This document shows, piece by piece, positions 11,705-23,086 of a stretch of 64,000 nt of DNA (positions within the stretch are counted from its first letter, which is position 1; the number at the start of each line of letters is the position of its first letter). The stretch is from contig CALNVZ010003426.1 in the NCBI GenBank assembly GCA_940671915.1, positions 50,751,489-50,815,488 of the forward strand. Reading direction: 5' to 3'. The DNA is from Paracentrotus lividus (taxonomy: Eukaryota > Echinodermata > Echinoidea > Camarodonta > Echinidae). Below the pieces are notes generated by a model, which saw only the letters and a program-made list of their open reading frames with translations, made no database searches and was not told the DNA's origin. A program made the position numbers and the translations under genes.

Positions 11705-12186
11705 TATAGCCCGATTATGTGAAATAGATCTGTTTTAAATCAAGAAGAGATTTAGTTGCTTCATTTCTTTTGTTTTTACATAAAATATGGCCTTAAAATG
11801 ATGACCAGCTAAAATAATCAGTATCTTTGACTAATATTTGTGTCGTTGTGTGACTAATTAATTCTAGTCATCTGACTAATCTCAAAGTGTCTGAAATGAC
11901 TAAACTTTAGTCATTTGACTAATTAATTCTAGTCATCTGACTAAATCCAAAATTGTCTGAAATGATAAACTTTAGTCATTTGACTAATTATTCTAGTCAT
12001 CTGACTAAACCAAAAGTGTCTGAAATGACCAACTTTAGTCATTTGACTAATTAATCTATGTCATCTGACTGAATCAAAAGTGTCTAATGACTAAACGTAG
12101 TATCATCTGACTAATTAATCTAGTCATTTCAACATATGCCAGGACTAATTCTTATTAGTCAAAATGACTAATTTATGTTTACAGTG

Positions 12187-12350
12187 TATGTTTATTAACA
12201 ACATTATACTTTGTATGTTAATAATGAAGAGGGGCCAGGCTCGACTAGCACATGTGCTATTTCCTGGTCCCATTACCATTTGTAACGTTTTAATTATATG
12301 TATGTCATGAAATGTTATCATGGTAAATAAATAAATAAATCAAATAAATC
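12187..12350 (+). mobile_element. LINE 3' end with AAATAAAT tail
   Basis: The sequence continues the LINE interrupted at 6653. It contains 'ggggccaggctcgac', 'tcctggtccc' and a tail of AAATAAATAAAT repeats. These are features of LINE 3' termini, and the reading direction agrees with the reverse transcriptase fragment upstream. Confidence 0.6.
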
Positions 12351-13480
12351 AAAATATTCAAAATTACTCAATCTAGCAATAACAATGCATCGCACCTGTT
12401 TCTAAAATTGTAAGGATTACTCTGACACGGCCCCTATTCAAGAAAATATATATATTTTCATACTTCTCAGAGTAATAATCTACAAGTTCATATAAGTTTC
12501 AACAATCTGTAAAATTCAACAAAAGCTAAATGCAACTTCTGTTACATGTAAAGTAAGTCTGATTTAGACATACATCACTCAAAACTCATCAGTCTTGAAA
12601 ATAAAACTGTACGAATGTCAAAAACATCTAATCGATGTTTTATTTTATTCCAGAATAAGTTCTCGTCAATTAGATATACTTGGAACTTTCTTACGCCCAG
12701 TCCCGAGCAAAACATTCCAGTTCAACTATACAGACATGTATTTCTGTTCAAGTAGCAACTTCCACTAGCGTAGGCTACGAGTCTCCAACTCAATCGGCAC
12801 CTAACGGCACCTAAGCCTGAGGGTGACGCCTCACTTCGTACTATGAACGGCATTGCCACATCTGGCAGCCACAAAATTGGTGCATAGACAAACAGCCCTT
12901 CAGCTTCTCAAACGACTGCTTGTCCTCTCCAGTCCTCTCCAGTCCACTCCAGCTTGTTGTTTTTTCACATAGATTAATGCTATAATCACTAACGCGAAAA
13001 ATTATGTCTTGCCAAATCAATTTATAAATTGTCTGTATTACAACGATAGTAACAATCACATTAAATTAAGAAAATTGAAATTTAATTCTAATAATAAATA
13101 TAGGCGCCACTGTTCTTTTAGATTACTTGTATCTGAAAGAAAAGAAATATTGGATTAGAGGCACGACTTTGGGATTCTGAAGTGGCTCTCAAGGACAAGT
13201 GTATACGCCGAAAATGCAAAAGCAGGTAGGCCTACAACAAAAAGTAATGATGATGCAACCATGGCGGCGACCCTGGACCCCGTGCCCATTATTTGATAAT
13301 TGCCATGATGTTAACTAATCGTGCCTCCTATATTAATTCCTGTCTTCTGATTATATCATCATAATACTTTTTTTTTTTTTTTTTTTTTGCTCAAATTCTT
13401 GTGACAAAATGCATGTTTCTAATTGTATCTTTATAATGTCTTCTAATATTTCAGATTTGACGTCTCTGACAAGCCGGTGA
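12351..13480. other. Non-coding DNA, nothing recognised
   Basis: AT-rich DNA with a poly-T run at about 13370-13388. Frames are short and without recognised domains. Confidence 0.4.
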
Positions 13481-13489
13481 AGCCATATT

Positions 13490-13985
13490 AACCTCGTCCG
13501 TCATGCTATTCTGTCAAGACAGCAGCAAGAAAATCGCGACAGAAAAGTGCGACGGACTAGCTTTTACACCATGACCGACTAGCTGTAAAGCTAATCCTGC
13601 TCAAAAGCTCGTCAGTCTGGGCATCACTACGACTAGCTTTTATGCTAGTCCGTCAAACTAGTCGGTCTCGACAGACGAGCTTTAAAATAAGTCTGTCGTT
13701 ACCGACTAGCTTTAAAGCTAGTCTGTCATGACCGACTAGCTTTCTTGAAAACTAGTCCGTCGTGACCGACGAGCATTAAAACTAGTCCGTGTTGACGGAC
13801 TAACTTGACGCACTAGCTTTCAAGCTAGTCCGTAGAGACGGACGAGTTTTAAAGCTAGTCCGTAATCACCGGGTTGTGTTGAAGGAAAGCTAGTCCGTCG
13901 TGACCGACTAGTTTTAAAGCTAGTTTTATAGTCAGTCTGGGCATCACTATACGACTAGCTTTAAAGCTAGTCGGTCTACCCGTTT
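13490..13985. repeat. Palindromic satellite: GACTAGCTTTAAAGCTAGTC
   Basis: About ten imperfect copies of a unit of roughly 40-50 bases. Each has the self-complementary core CTAGCTTTAAAGCTAG and the spacer 'cgtc(a/g)tgaccga'. Single-stranded DNA or RNA could form repeated hairpins. It ends just before HYR-unit intron sequence resumes at 'gtgtatggcccc'. Confidence 0.85.
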
Positions 13986-14131
13986 AGGTTTTCAGTGTAT
14001 GGCCCCCAAATGTTGCATTGTTTAGTCTTGGGTGTCGAAGGACCAGCAAATTCCGTTTGTCTTGCAATGTCTTGTTGCTACAATGCGTGGATTCCCAAGG
14101 TATGAGTCTGCTGGTGGCCAACTATGGGTAT

Positions 14132-14892
14132 TTAACCCTATTCAGACTGGGCTTTTCAAGAGGAGATTTTGACTGGGGGGGGGGTCACTTTGACCCTCCC
14201 CCTGAGATCTCGGCCGCGGATGGTCCACTCGCCGCGAAATTTAGCGTGAACGTCGCTGCACATGTAAAGAATGTCGCTGGTATGTTTTTTTATTTTTTTT
14301 TTTATTTCACGTATTTAATTTATGCTAATTTATGCATACTCATGTATGCAAATTAGATGTTTTTTTTATGGAAATCGTTAATATTTCATTAATAAACATA
14401 GTTATGAAGCCCAAATTTTTTCTAAAAGTTGCTGAGTAGCAAAGACAACAGTATTGAATTGACAAATTCAGAAATTTCAAATTAATTCTTTTGTATTCTA
14501 TTGTTTTATGAATTTCTTATGTATTCTATTGTTTTTATTTCTTATGTATTTCTTTGTTTTTGTAATTTTTTATGCTTGAGAAATGTGTTTTGATCAATAT
14601 AAAGACAAATTTAATCAATCAAAAGGCTCAGAAGGCACAATTATCAGTGTTATAAAGAAATTTAGAAAAAAGCAGTATTTTGTACACAAACGCATGCAAA
14701 ATAACGATTTTCGTTCAATTTAGGCCTGACATGCGATTACGTAATGTTGCGTAACGCAACAACGGAGTATCCGATTTTTTCGAAATTGGTGTCAAAATTT
14801 GAGAGACACTTGCAAGAAAAATGTCATAGAGTCGCGGATTTTGTACAGGGGGGGATCAAATTGACCCCCCCCCCCAGTCTGAATAGGGTTAA
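14132..14892. mobile_element. piggyBac-like MITE flanked by TTAA
   Basis: The 16-base perfect inverted repeats CCCTATTCAGACTGGG (14136-14151) and CCCAGTCTGAATAGGG (14873-14888) are flanked by TTAA (14132-14135, 14889-14892). The paralogous HYR-unit site reads 'gggtgtttaaagcaatgac' without the insert. TTAA targets with CCC-starting termini are the piggyBac signature. The interior has no transposase. Confidence 0.85.
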
Positions 14893-15553
14893 AGCAATGA
14901 CCAACAAGCTACATTCATCCCGTTGCTATCTGGACACCTACTTTAGATAGTTTCCACAAAGTGTGTTTTTTTGTGTGTTTTTTTTTGGTATGTGTCGTAT
15001 CCGGTTGATGTTAAGCACCGTTCTGAACAAGTTTATTAATTAACCCTATCCTGCCCTGGTTAATTTAGCCCCCTCCTCGACATTTTTCGCGATAAATTTT
15101 CGACGTAATAAGCTATGGCCCCGTTGTTTCATGAGTTTATTCTTTGAAGTCTCGCGCATCTTTTCAGACAAAATTTGCGTTAGTTACGCATAGTTTTGTA
15201 CCCGTGCGTCAGATTTAAAATTGCTCGAAAACGTTAATTTGTTACAAGATATACTTCAGTGGTAACAGAAAAGTATAAAAATTATGTAAACTTGTTTAAT
15301 TGACCATATTTGTGTATGCATGAATGAACACAATTGCTCAAATTGATGAAGGCTATTTATTGTCTTATCTTGAACTTTATAAATAAATGTAATTTGGTTG
15401 ATGATACCCTTACCATTGGGGTTAAATAAATCTGCATGCCACTACTAGTATATAAGTTCAAGCCAAATATTCCTACATTAAAGGAGAACCCTACAGTAAA
15501 TATTTGAAGGTAATTACCACTTTTCCATCAATATGTTCTTTTTTCATATTCAG

Positions 15554-15805
15554 TTGACTCATCTCCACCTACAGTGACTTGTCCAAATCAATTCACCCAC
15601 ACTGTTGATCTTGGAATGAATTCTACACAAGTAAATTTTACTGAACCTACTGCTACCGACCTCAGTGGTACTGTCATCATTGATAGTCAAAGCCATACAC
15701 CAGGAGATTCCTTCCTACTTGGTCAAACTTCAGTCACCTATGTTTTTAGAGATGCTTCAAACAATGTTGCTGCTCCCTGTACATTTATAGTCAATATTGT
15801 AGCAG
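15554..15805 (+). CDS. HYR domain exon 2
   Basis: A complete 84-residue HYR domain (VDSSPPTVTCPNQFTHTV to CTFIVNIVA) with both cysteines. The acceptor is 'catattcag' and the donor GTTAGT, with phase 1 at both ends and exactly 252 bases. It is nearly identical to the other copies. It is separated from exon 1 by 15 kb of inserted elements, the largest gap in the array, yet its frame and splice sites remain intact. Confidence 0.85.
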
Positions 15806-15984
15806 GTTAGTGTCAGTTTCATAAATGTAAGTATGTAACAAACACCATAGAATATACAAAATATCTTTCTCACATAGAAGTAATACACAGTCGGGTATGC
15901 TAAACTATCCTTTTTAATCAACAGAGTCTAACCGACAAAAGAAAAAACCTTAACAGCATTTAACTAAAGAAAATTGCCTGTGGT

Positions 15985-16390
15985 CCATACTTGCTTAGTA
16001 CCAGGTTCATAAATCGCATAGCTTATTGTTCCATTCTCAACAGGTCAATACCGTTCCCTCAATTTCCAGAATGTCTAGGTACTGGTTCTGGTGACATTGT
16101 CAAACCGCCCCAAGAACCCGATCTAGCCGCTGCCAAACTGGTAGTTTGTATTATTTTTAGTCCAGTAGATGATTCCGTATTCCTTATGTATGGCCCCCAA
16201 TTGTTGCATTGTTTAGTCTTGGGTGTCGAAAGCAAGGACTAACAAATTACGTTCGTCTTGTTGCTACCATGCGTGGGTTCACTAGGAATGAGAGTGATGG
16301 AGGCCAACTTTGGGTGTTTAAAGCAATGACTAACAAGCTACATTCATCCCGTTGCTCTCTGGACACCTACTTTAGGTATTTTCCACGAAG
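15985..16390 (+). repeat. Conserved block between HYR exons
   Basis: This block of about 400 bases recurs after the HYR exons: about 17200-17430 in part, 18410-18800, 20310-20700, 22675-23065 and 29275-29690. It runs from 'taccaggttcata' to 'gacacctactttaggtag'. One frame, GCRKQG..NYVRLVATMRGF..LDTYF, stays open in most copies, and some length differences between copies are three bases. I recognise no domain and cannot decide between a decayed exon and a plain intron carried along by duplication. Confidence 0.5.
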
Positions 16391-16540
16391 TGTTTTTTTT
16401 TTTTTTTTTTGGTATTTGTCGTATCCAGTTTGTTTATTAACCCTATCCTGCCTTGGTTAATTTAGCTCTCTCCTCGACATTTTTCGCGATATATTTTTGA
16501 CGCAATAAGCTATGGCCCCGGTATTTCATGAGTTTATTCT

Positions 16541-16616
16541 TCAGCCACCTATGTTTTTAGAGATAATTCAAATAATTCTGCTGCTCCCCGTACATTTATA
16601 GTCAATGTTTTAGCAG
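16541..16616 (+). pseudogene. Truncated HYR exon (3' part only)
   Basis: The last third of an HYR exon (ATYVFRDNSNNSAAPRTF to the end) with the donor GTTAGT. It is joined directly to upstream intron sequence at 'gagtttattcttcag', and the acceptor and first two thirds are missing. The second cysteine is replaced by Arg (PRT instead of PCT). Without an acceptor it should be skipped, which leaves the reading frame unaffected because neighbouring exons are phase 1-1. Confidence 0.85.
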
Positions 16617-16890
16617 GTTAGTGTCAGTTTCATAAATGTAAGTATGTAACAAACACCATAGAATATACAAAATATCTTTCTCACATAGAAGTAATACACA
16701 GTCGGGTATGCTAAACTATCCTTTTTAATCAACAGAGTCTAACCGACAAAAGAAAAAACCTTAACAGCATTTAACTAAAGAAAATTGCCTGTGGTCCATA
16801 CTTGCTTAGTACCAGGTTCATAGATCTCATAGCTTATTGTTCCATTCTCAACAGGTCAATACCATTCCCTCAATGTGCAGAATGTCTAGG

Positions 16891-17128
16891 TATACCCAGT
16901 TGTTGCATGTCCGGACGGGTTGTTTATCCGGACAAGACGGCAGTTTTAGGAACTTTGTGATCAATATTTCATTAATCGATTGAAAGTAATATTAGACAAT
17001 ATAACAAAGCAAAATATTCACAAATATTTGTGCTTTTTACTCCACAAATTTTGAGAAAATCAAAAGCAAAAGATAATGTTTTATCTGCTTAAATACCAGG
17101 ACAACAGACCCCCCCCTCCCCCATCCTA
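16891..17128. mobile_element. Short interspersed element, 234 bp, TA flanks
   Basis: An insert (16893-17126) absent from the sister units, which read 'ctaggtacttgtcct'. It is flanked by TA. Its reverse complement is clearly similar to 54342-54550 ('aagcagataaaa', 'ttttctcaaaatttgtg', 'ttgatcac', 'tgtccgga'). No coding capacity was seen. Confidence 0.7.
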
Positions 17129-17978
17129 CTTGTCCTAGTGACATTGTCAAGCTGCCCCACCAAAGAACCCGATCTAGCTACCAAGCTGGTATTTTGTATT
17201 ACATTTAGTCCAGTAGATGATGATTCCGTATTCCTTGTGTATGGCCCCCAGATGTTGCATTGCTTAGTCTTGGGTGTCGAAAGCAAGGACTAACAAATTA
17301 CGTTCGTCTTACAGTTGCTACCATGCGTGGGTTCACTAGGAATGAGAGTGCTGGAGGCCAACTATGGGTGTTTAAAGCAATAACTAACAAGCTACATTCG
17401 TCTTGTTGCTATCTGGACATCTACTTTGGGTAGCTTCCATGAAGTTTTTTGTTGTTGGTATGTGTCGTATCCAGTTGATGTTAAGCACCATTCTGAACAA
17501 TTTTGTTTATTAACCCTATCCTGCCTTGGTTATTTAGCCTCCTCCTCGACATTTTTCGCGATAAAATTTTCGACGCAATAAGCTATGGCCCCGGTATTTC
17601 ATGAGTTTATTCTTTGAAGTCTCGCGCATCTTTTAAGACAAAATTTGAGTTAAATACGCATAGTTTCGTACCCGTGCGTCAGATTTAAAATTGCTCAAAA
17701 ATGTGATGAAAATTACAGCAACTTGCTTAATTGACCATATTGGTTCATGCATGAATGAACACAATTGCTCAAAATGATGATGGCTTTTCATTGTCTTGTC
17801 TTGAATTTTATAAATACAAGTGATTTGGTTAATGTTACCCATGCCATTGGGGTTGAATAAAACTGCATGCCACTATGTAAGTTCAAGCCGAACATTGCTA
17901 AATTAATGTAGAACCCTGCAGTGAATATTTCAAGGTAATTACTATTTGTACATCAATATGTTCTTTGTTCATATTCAG

Positions 17979-18230
17979 TTGACTCATCTCCACCTATAGT
18001 GACTTGTCCAACTCAATTCACCCGGACCGTTGATCTTGGAATGAATTCTACACAAGTAAATTTTACTGAACCTACCGCTACCGACCTCAGCGGTACTGTC
18101 ATCATTGATAGTCAAAGCCATACACCAGGAGATACCTTCCTACTTGGTCAGACTTCAGTCACCTATGTTTTTAGAGATGCTTCGAACAATGTTGCTGACC
18201 CCTGTACATTTATAGTCAATGTTTTAGCAG
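17979..18230 (+). CDS. HYR domain exon 3 (intact)
   Basis: A complete HYR domain of 84 residues, 252 bases, phase 1-1, with acceptor 'atattcag' and donor GTTAGT. It differs from the first copy at a few residues (PPIVTC, TRTVDL, NNVADPC). Both cysteines are kept. Confidence 0.85.
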
Positions 18231-18822
18231 GTTAGTGTCAGTTTCATAAATGTACATATGTATCAAACACCATTGAATATACAAAATATCTTTATCACAT
18301 AGATGCCACACACAGTCGGGTAGGCTTGGCTCTCCTTCTTAATCAACAGAGTCTAACCCCAGAAGAAAAAACCGCAACAGTATTTAACAAAAGAAAATTG
18401 CCTGTGGTCCATACTTGCTTAGTACCAGGTTCATAAATCGCATAGCTTATTGTTCCATTCTCAACAAGTCAATACCGTTCCCTCAATTTCCAGAATGTCT
18501 AGGTACTTGTCCTGGTGACATTGTCAAGCCGCCCCAAGAACCTGATCAAGCCCCCAAACTGGTATTTTGTATTATTTTTAGTCCAGTAGATGATTCCGTA
18601 TTCCTTGTGTATGGCCCCGAATGTTGCATTGTTTAGTCTTGGGTGTCGAAAGCAAGGACCAGCAAATTACGTTCGTCTTGTTGCTACCACGCGTGGGTTC
18701 CCAAGGAATGAGACTGCTGGCGGTCAACTATGGGTGTTTAAAGCAATGACTAACAAGCTACATTCATCACGTTGCTATCTGGACACCTACTTTAGGTAGT
18801 TTCCACAAAGTATTTTGTTTGG

Positions 18823-19324
18823 TACACTCTAAAGACTGAAGTGCTAATTTATGGATGCTTGTATAGTGACTGCACTTGAAGAGCTAAATCAGCACCTGAA
18901 GTGCTAGTTTATCAACAAAAAAATGTTCAATGTCGGTATGGGATTCGAACCGGGTTCACCTAGATATGGAAGAGTACCGCTGACGTTACCAATAGACCAA
19001 CGGAGATCTCCATATTACTTGCTTGAATTATGCAAGCATAGTAGATAATTATGGCAACTCTGAAGAAAGTTCATCATGAAACAATATGATCTGTTAGCAA
19101 TCGTGAGATGTAAATTGGTCTAACGTGCTCGTAAGCGTTCCTTCATCCAGGGGACCCAGGTTCGAATCCTAACGAAGTCACGCCTTTTTTGCCCATTTTT
19201 GCTGAAAGTTCAGCTCATGTGAACGTGCTAAAACAGCATTTTGAGTGCACTCACTATTCAAGCTCTTAAAAAGTGATTTTAGCCCCTGAAGTGGTAAAAA
19301 GAGCACTTCAGTTTTTAGAGTGTA
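18823..19324. mobile_element. TA-flanked TIR element with two tRNA-like sequences (copy A)
   Basis: The element (18825-19322, 498 bp) begins CACTCTAAAGACTGAAGTGC and ends GCACTTCAGTTTTTAGAGTG, with TA on each side. The empty site 'ggtatgtgtcgtatcc' exists after HYR exon 2 and before HYR exon 8. Inside are two pol III B-box-like sequences in opposite orientation: 'gattcgaaccgggttc' at about 18951 (reading GGTTCGAATCC on the - strand) and 'aggttcgaatcc' at about 19170 (+). Each is preceded on its own strand by an A-box-like 'ttggtcta' segment. It is followed by the usual HYR-unit sequence. Confidence 0.75.
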
Positions 19325-19869
19325 TGTGTCGTATCCAGTTGATGTTAAGCATCGTTCTGAACAATTTTGTTTATTAACCCTATCCTGCCCTGGTTAATTT
19401 AGCCCCCTCCTTGACATTTTTCGCGATATATTTTCGACGCAATAAGCTATGGCCCCGGTATTTCATTGAAGTCTCACGCAATTTGCGTTAAATACAAACA
19501 GTTAACAGGTTATGTACCCGTGCATCAGATTTAAAATTGCTGAAAACGTTATTTTATTTCAAGATATACTTTAGTGATCATAGAAAGGTATGAAAATTAT
19601 GTAAACTTGTTGAATTGACCATAGTTGTGTATGAATGAATGGACACAATTTCTTAAGTTGATGAAGGCTATTTATTGCCTTGTCTTAAATTATTGTAAAT
19701 ACAAGTCGTGTGATTTGGTTGATGTTACCCATACCATTGGGGTTTAATTAATCTGCATGTCACGTTGTAAGTTCAAGCCCAACAATGCTACATTAAAGTA
19801 GAACCCGACAGTAAATATTTCAAGGTAATTACCATTTTTCCATCAATATGTTCTTTGTTCATATTTTAG

Positions 19870-20121
19870 TTGACTCATCTCCTCCTATAGTGACTTGTCC
19901 AACTCAGTTCATACAGACTGTTGAGCTTGGAATGAATTCTACCCAAGTAAATTTTACTGAACCTATTGCTACCGACCTCAGTGGTACTGTCATCGTTGAT
20001 AGTCAAAGCCATACACCAGGAGATTCCTTCCCAGTTGGTCAAACTTCAGTCACCTATGCTTTTAGAGATGCTTCAAACAATGTTGCTGACCCCTGTACAT
20101 TTATAGTCAATGTTTTAGCAG
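19870..20121 (+). CDS. HYR domain exon 4 (intact)
   Basis: A complete HYR domain, 252 bases, phase 1-1, with acceptor 'atattttag' and donor GTTAGT. Copy-specific residues include QTVELGMN, VDSQSH, DSFPVG and VTYAFRD (Ala where other copies have Val). It is closest to exons 5 and 6, which points to recent local duplication. Confidence 0.85.
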
Positions 20122-20721
20122 GTTAGTGTCAGTTTCATAAATGTACGTAACAAACACCATCGAATATACAAAATATCTTTCTCACATAGATGTCATACAC
20201 AGTCGGGTATGCTAAACTGTCCTTCTTAACATGTCTTAATCAACAGAGTCTAACCCTCAGAAGAAAAAACCGCAACAGCATTTAACTAAAGAAAAATTGC
20301 CCGTGGTCCATACTTGCTTAGTACCAGGTTCATAAATCGCATAGCTTATTGTTCCATTCTCAACAGGTCAATACCGTTCCCTCAATTTCCAGAATGTCTA
20401 GGTACTGGTTCTGGTGACATTGTCAAGCCGCCCCAAGAACCTGATCAAGCCCCCAAACTGGTATTTTGTATTATTTTTAGTCCAGTAGATGATTCCGTAT
20501 TCCTTGTGTATGGCCCCAAATGTTGCATTGTTTAGTCTTGGGTGTCGAAAGCAAGGACCAGCAAATTACGTTCGTCTTGTTGACACCATGCGTGGGTTCC
20601 CAAGGAATGAGACTGCTGGCGGTCAACTATGGGTGTTTAAAGCAATGACTAACAAGCTACATTCATCACGTTGCTATCTGGACACCTACTTTAGGTAGTT
20701 TCCACAAAGTATTTTGTTTGG

Positions 20722-21222
20722 TACACTCTAAAGACTGAAGTGCTAATTTATGGATGCTTGTATAGTGACTGCACTTGAAGAGCTAAATCAGCACCTGAAG
20801 TGCTAGTTTATCAACAAAAAAATGTTCAATGTCGGTATGGGATTCGAACCGGGTTCACCTAGATATGGAAGAGTACCGCTGACGTTACCAATAGACCAAC
20901 GGAGATCTCCATATTACTTGCTTGAATTATGCAAGCATAGTAGATAATTATGGCAACTCTGAAGAAAGTTCATCATGAAACAATATGATCTGTTAGCAAT
21001 CGTGAGATGTAAATTGGTCTAACGTGCTCGTAAGCGTTCCTCATCCAGGGGACCCAGGTTCGAATCCTAACGAAGTCACGCCTTTTTTGCCCATTTTTGC
21101 TGAAAGTTCAGCTCATGTGAACGTGCTAAAACAGCACTTTGAGTGCAGTCACTATTCAAGCTCTTAAATAGTGATTTTAGCCCCTGAAGTGCTAAAAAGA
21201 GCACTTCAGTTTTTAGAGTGTA
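20722..21222. mobile_element. TA-flanked tRNA-like TIR element (copy B)
   Basis: The second copy (20724-21220, 497 bp), nearly identical to the one at 18825-19322 and at the same place in the repeat unit. The insertion therefore predates duplication of the unit rather than being an independent event. Confidence 0.75.
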
Positions 21223-21765
21223 TGTGTCGTATCCAGTTGATGTTAAGCATCGTTCTGAAAAATATTGTTTATTAACCCTATCCTGCCCTGGTTAATTTAG
21301 CCCCCTCCTCGACATTTTTCGCGATATATTTTCGACGCAATAAGCTATTTCCCCGGTATTTCATTGAAGTCTCACGCAATTTTCGTTAAATAAAAACAGT
21401 TAACAGGTTATGTACCCGTGCCTCAGAATTAAAATTGCTCTAAAACGTTATTTTATTACAAGATATACTTCAGTGATCACAGAAAGGTGTGAAAATTATC
21501 TGAACTTGTTTAATTGACCATATTTGTGTATGTATGAATGAATGGACACAATTTCTCAAGTCGATGAAGGCTATTTATTGTCTTGTCTTGAATTTTATCA
21601 ATACAATTCGTGTGATTTGGTTGATGTTACCCATACCATTGGGGTTTAATTAATCTGCATGTCACGTTGTAAGTTCAACAATGCTACATTAAAGTAGAAC
21701 CCGACTGTAAATATTTCAAGGTAATTACCATTTTTCCATCAATATGTTCTTTGTACATATTTTAG

Positions 21766-22017
21766 TTGACTCATCTCCTCCTATAGTGACTTGTCCAACT
21801 CAGTTCACACAGACTGTTGAGCTTGGAATGAATTCTACACAAGTAAATTTTACTGAACCTATTGCTACCGACCTCAGTGGTACTGTCATCGTTGATAGTC
21901 AAAGCCATACACCAGGAGATTCCTTCCCAGTTGGTCAAACTTCAGTCACCTATGTTTTTAGAGATGCTTCAAACAATGTTGCTGACCCCTGTACATTTAT
22001 AGTCAATGTTTTAGCAG
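21766..22017 (+). CDS. HYR domain exon 5 (intact)
   Basis: A complete HYR domain, 252 bases, phase 1-1, acceptor 'tattttag' and donor GTTAGT. The sequence is almost the same as exon 4 but keeps VTYVFRD and has FTQTVELG. Confidence 0.85.
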
Positions 22018-22171
22018 GTTAGTGTCAGTTTCATAAATGTACGTATGTAACAAACACCATCGAATATACAAAATATCTTTCTCACATAGATGTCATACAC
22101 AGTTGGGTATGCTAAACTGTCCTTCTTAATCAACAGAGTCTAACCCTCAGAAGAAAAAACCTCAACAGCAT

Positions 22172-22648
22172 TTAAAGTCCCAGACCGGACCGGCCACCCC
22201 TCCCGAATATTTGTAAAATTACCCCTAATTTAAAAGTGCGAGTGATGACGTCAAAAAATGTTAATGGAATGCAACAGCAGTCTTGTGGCCAGGCATGATT
22301 GACTTTGCCCTTTAATTTCATAACCATACAATTCTAGCTCACAGGGCGTCTATTGTCCTGACATAGCAATACAAACGTGTTTTCTAAAGGCGAAACGCAA
22401 TCATGCCTAGCCGCAGGACTGCTGTAGCATTCCATTAACATTTGTTGACGTCATCACTCGCACTTTTAAATTATGGGTAATTTTACAAGTATTCGGGAGG
22501 GATGGCCTGGTTGAGGTTCGGTCATCTTTTTAATTAAATACTTTCTAGTTGGACAATAAAAACGCCTTAATTTGGAATTATTGTATTATATAGCATATTA
22601 GCTTTCGTTTTTGGCTATTTCATTTGTTGGTCCGGTCTAGCACTTTAA
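22172..22648. mobile_element. TTAA-flanked element with long inverted repeat
   Basis: The element (22176-22644, 469 bp) has termini AGTCCCAGACCGGACC and GGTCCGGTCTAGCACT, imperfect inverted repeats, flanked by TTAA. The sister units read 'cagcatttaactaaag' uninterrupted. Inside, about 22195-22303 pairs with 22397-22510 (for instance 'aagtgcgagtgatgacgtca' against 'tgacgtcatcactcgcactt'), so the transcript would fold into a hairpin of about 105 bp. No ORF was found. Confidence 0.8.
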
Positions 22649-23086
22649 CTAAAGAAAATTGCCTGTGGTCCATACTTGCTTAGTACCAGGTTCATAGATC
22701 GCAAAGCTTATTGTTCCATTCTCAACAGGTCAATACCATTCCCTCAATTTCCAGAATGTCTAGGTACTGGTTCTGGTGACATTGTCAAACCGCCCCAAGA
22801 ACCCGATCTAGCTGCCAAACTGGTATTTTGTATTATTTTTAGTCCAGTAGATGATTCCGTATTCCTTGTGTATGGCCCCAAATGTTGCATTGTTTAGTCT
22901 TGGGTGTCGAAAGCAAGGACCAGCAAATTGCGTTCGTCTTGTTGCTACCACGCGTGGGTTCCCAAGGGATGAGACTATCGATAGCGGCCAACTATGGGTG
23001 TGTAAAGCAATGACTAAAAAGCTACATTCATCACGTTGCTATCTGGACACGTACTTTACGTAGTTTCCACAAAGTATTTTGTTCGG

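Larger units (their letters stand above)
6654..12186 (+). mobile_element. DDE_Tnp_4 (ISL2EU/IS4EU-like) DNA transposon, degraded
   Basis: The termini are inverted: CACTGTAAACATAAATTAG at 6654 and its reverse complement ending at 12186, each flanked by TA. Subterminal regions at both ends are rich in the repeat 'tagtcatttgactaa' (about 6668-6860 and 11820-12175). The interior carries a broken transposase (7719-8130 and 10317-11015), long AT-rich introns and an (ATT)n tract at about 11646-11704. It lies inside the 3' end of a LINE, because LINE-type sequence continues directly after the right TA. Confidence 0.75.

Noticed and set aside
14018-14356. 112-residue + frame
   Set aside because: It joins HYR intron sequence to a piggyBac-like MITE, so it is not a gene.
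18930-19200. Functional tRNA genes in the TIR elements
   Set aside because: B boxes and partial A boxes are present, but I could not build a credible acceptor stem and anticodon arm, and the three copies move as a unit. They are described as tRNA-like only.
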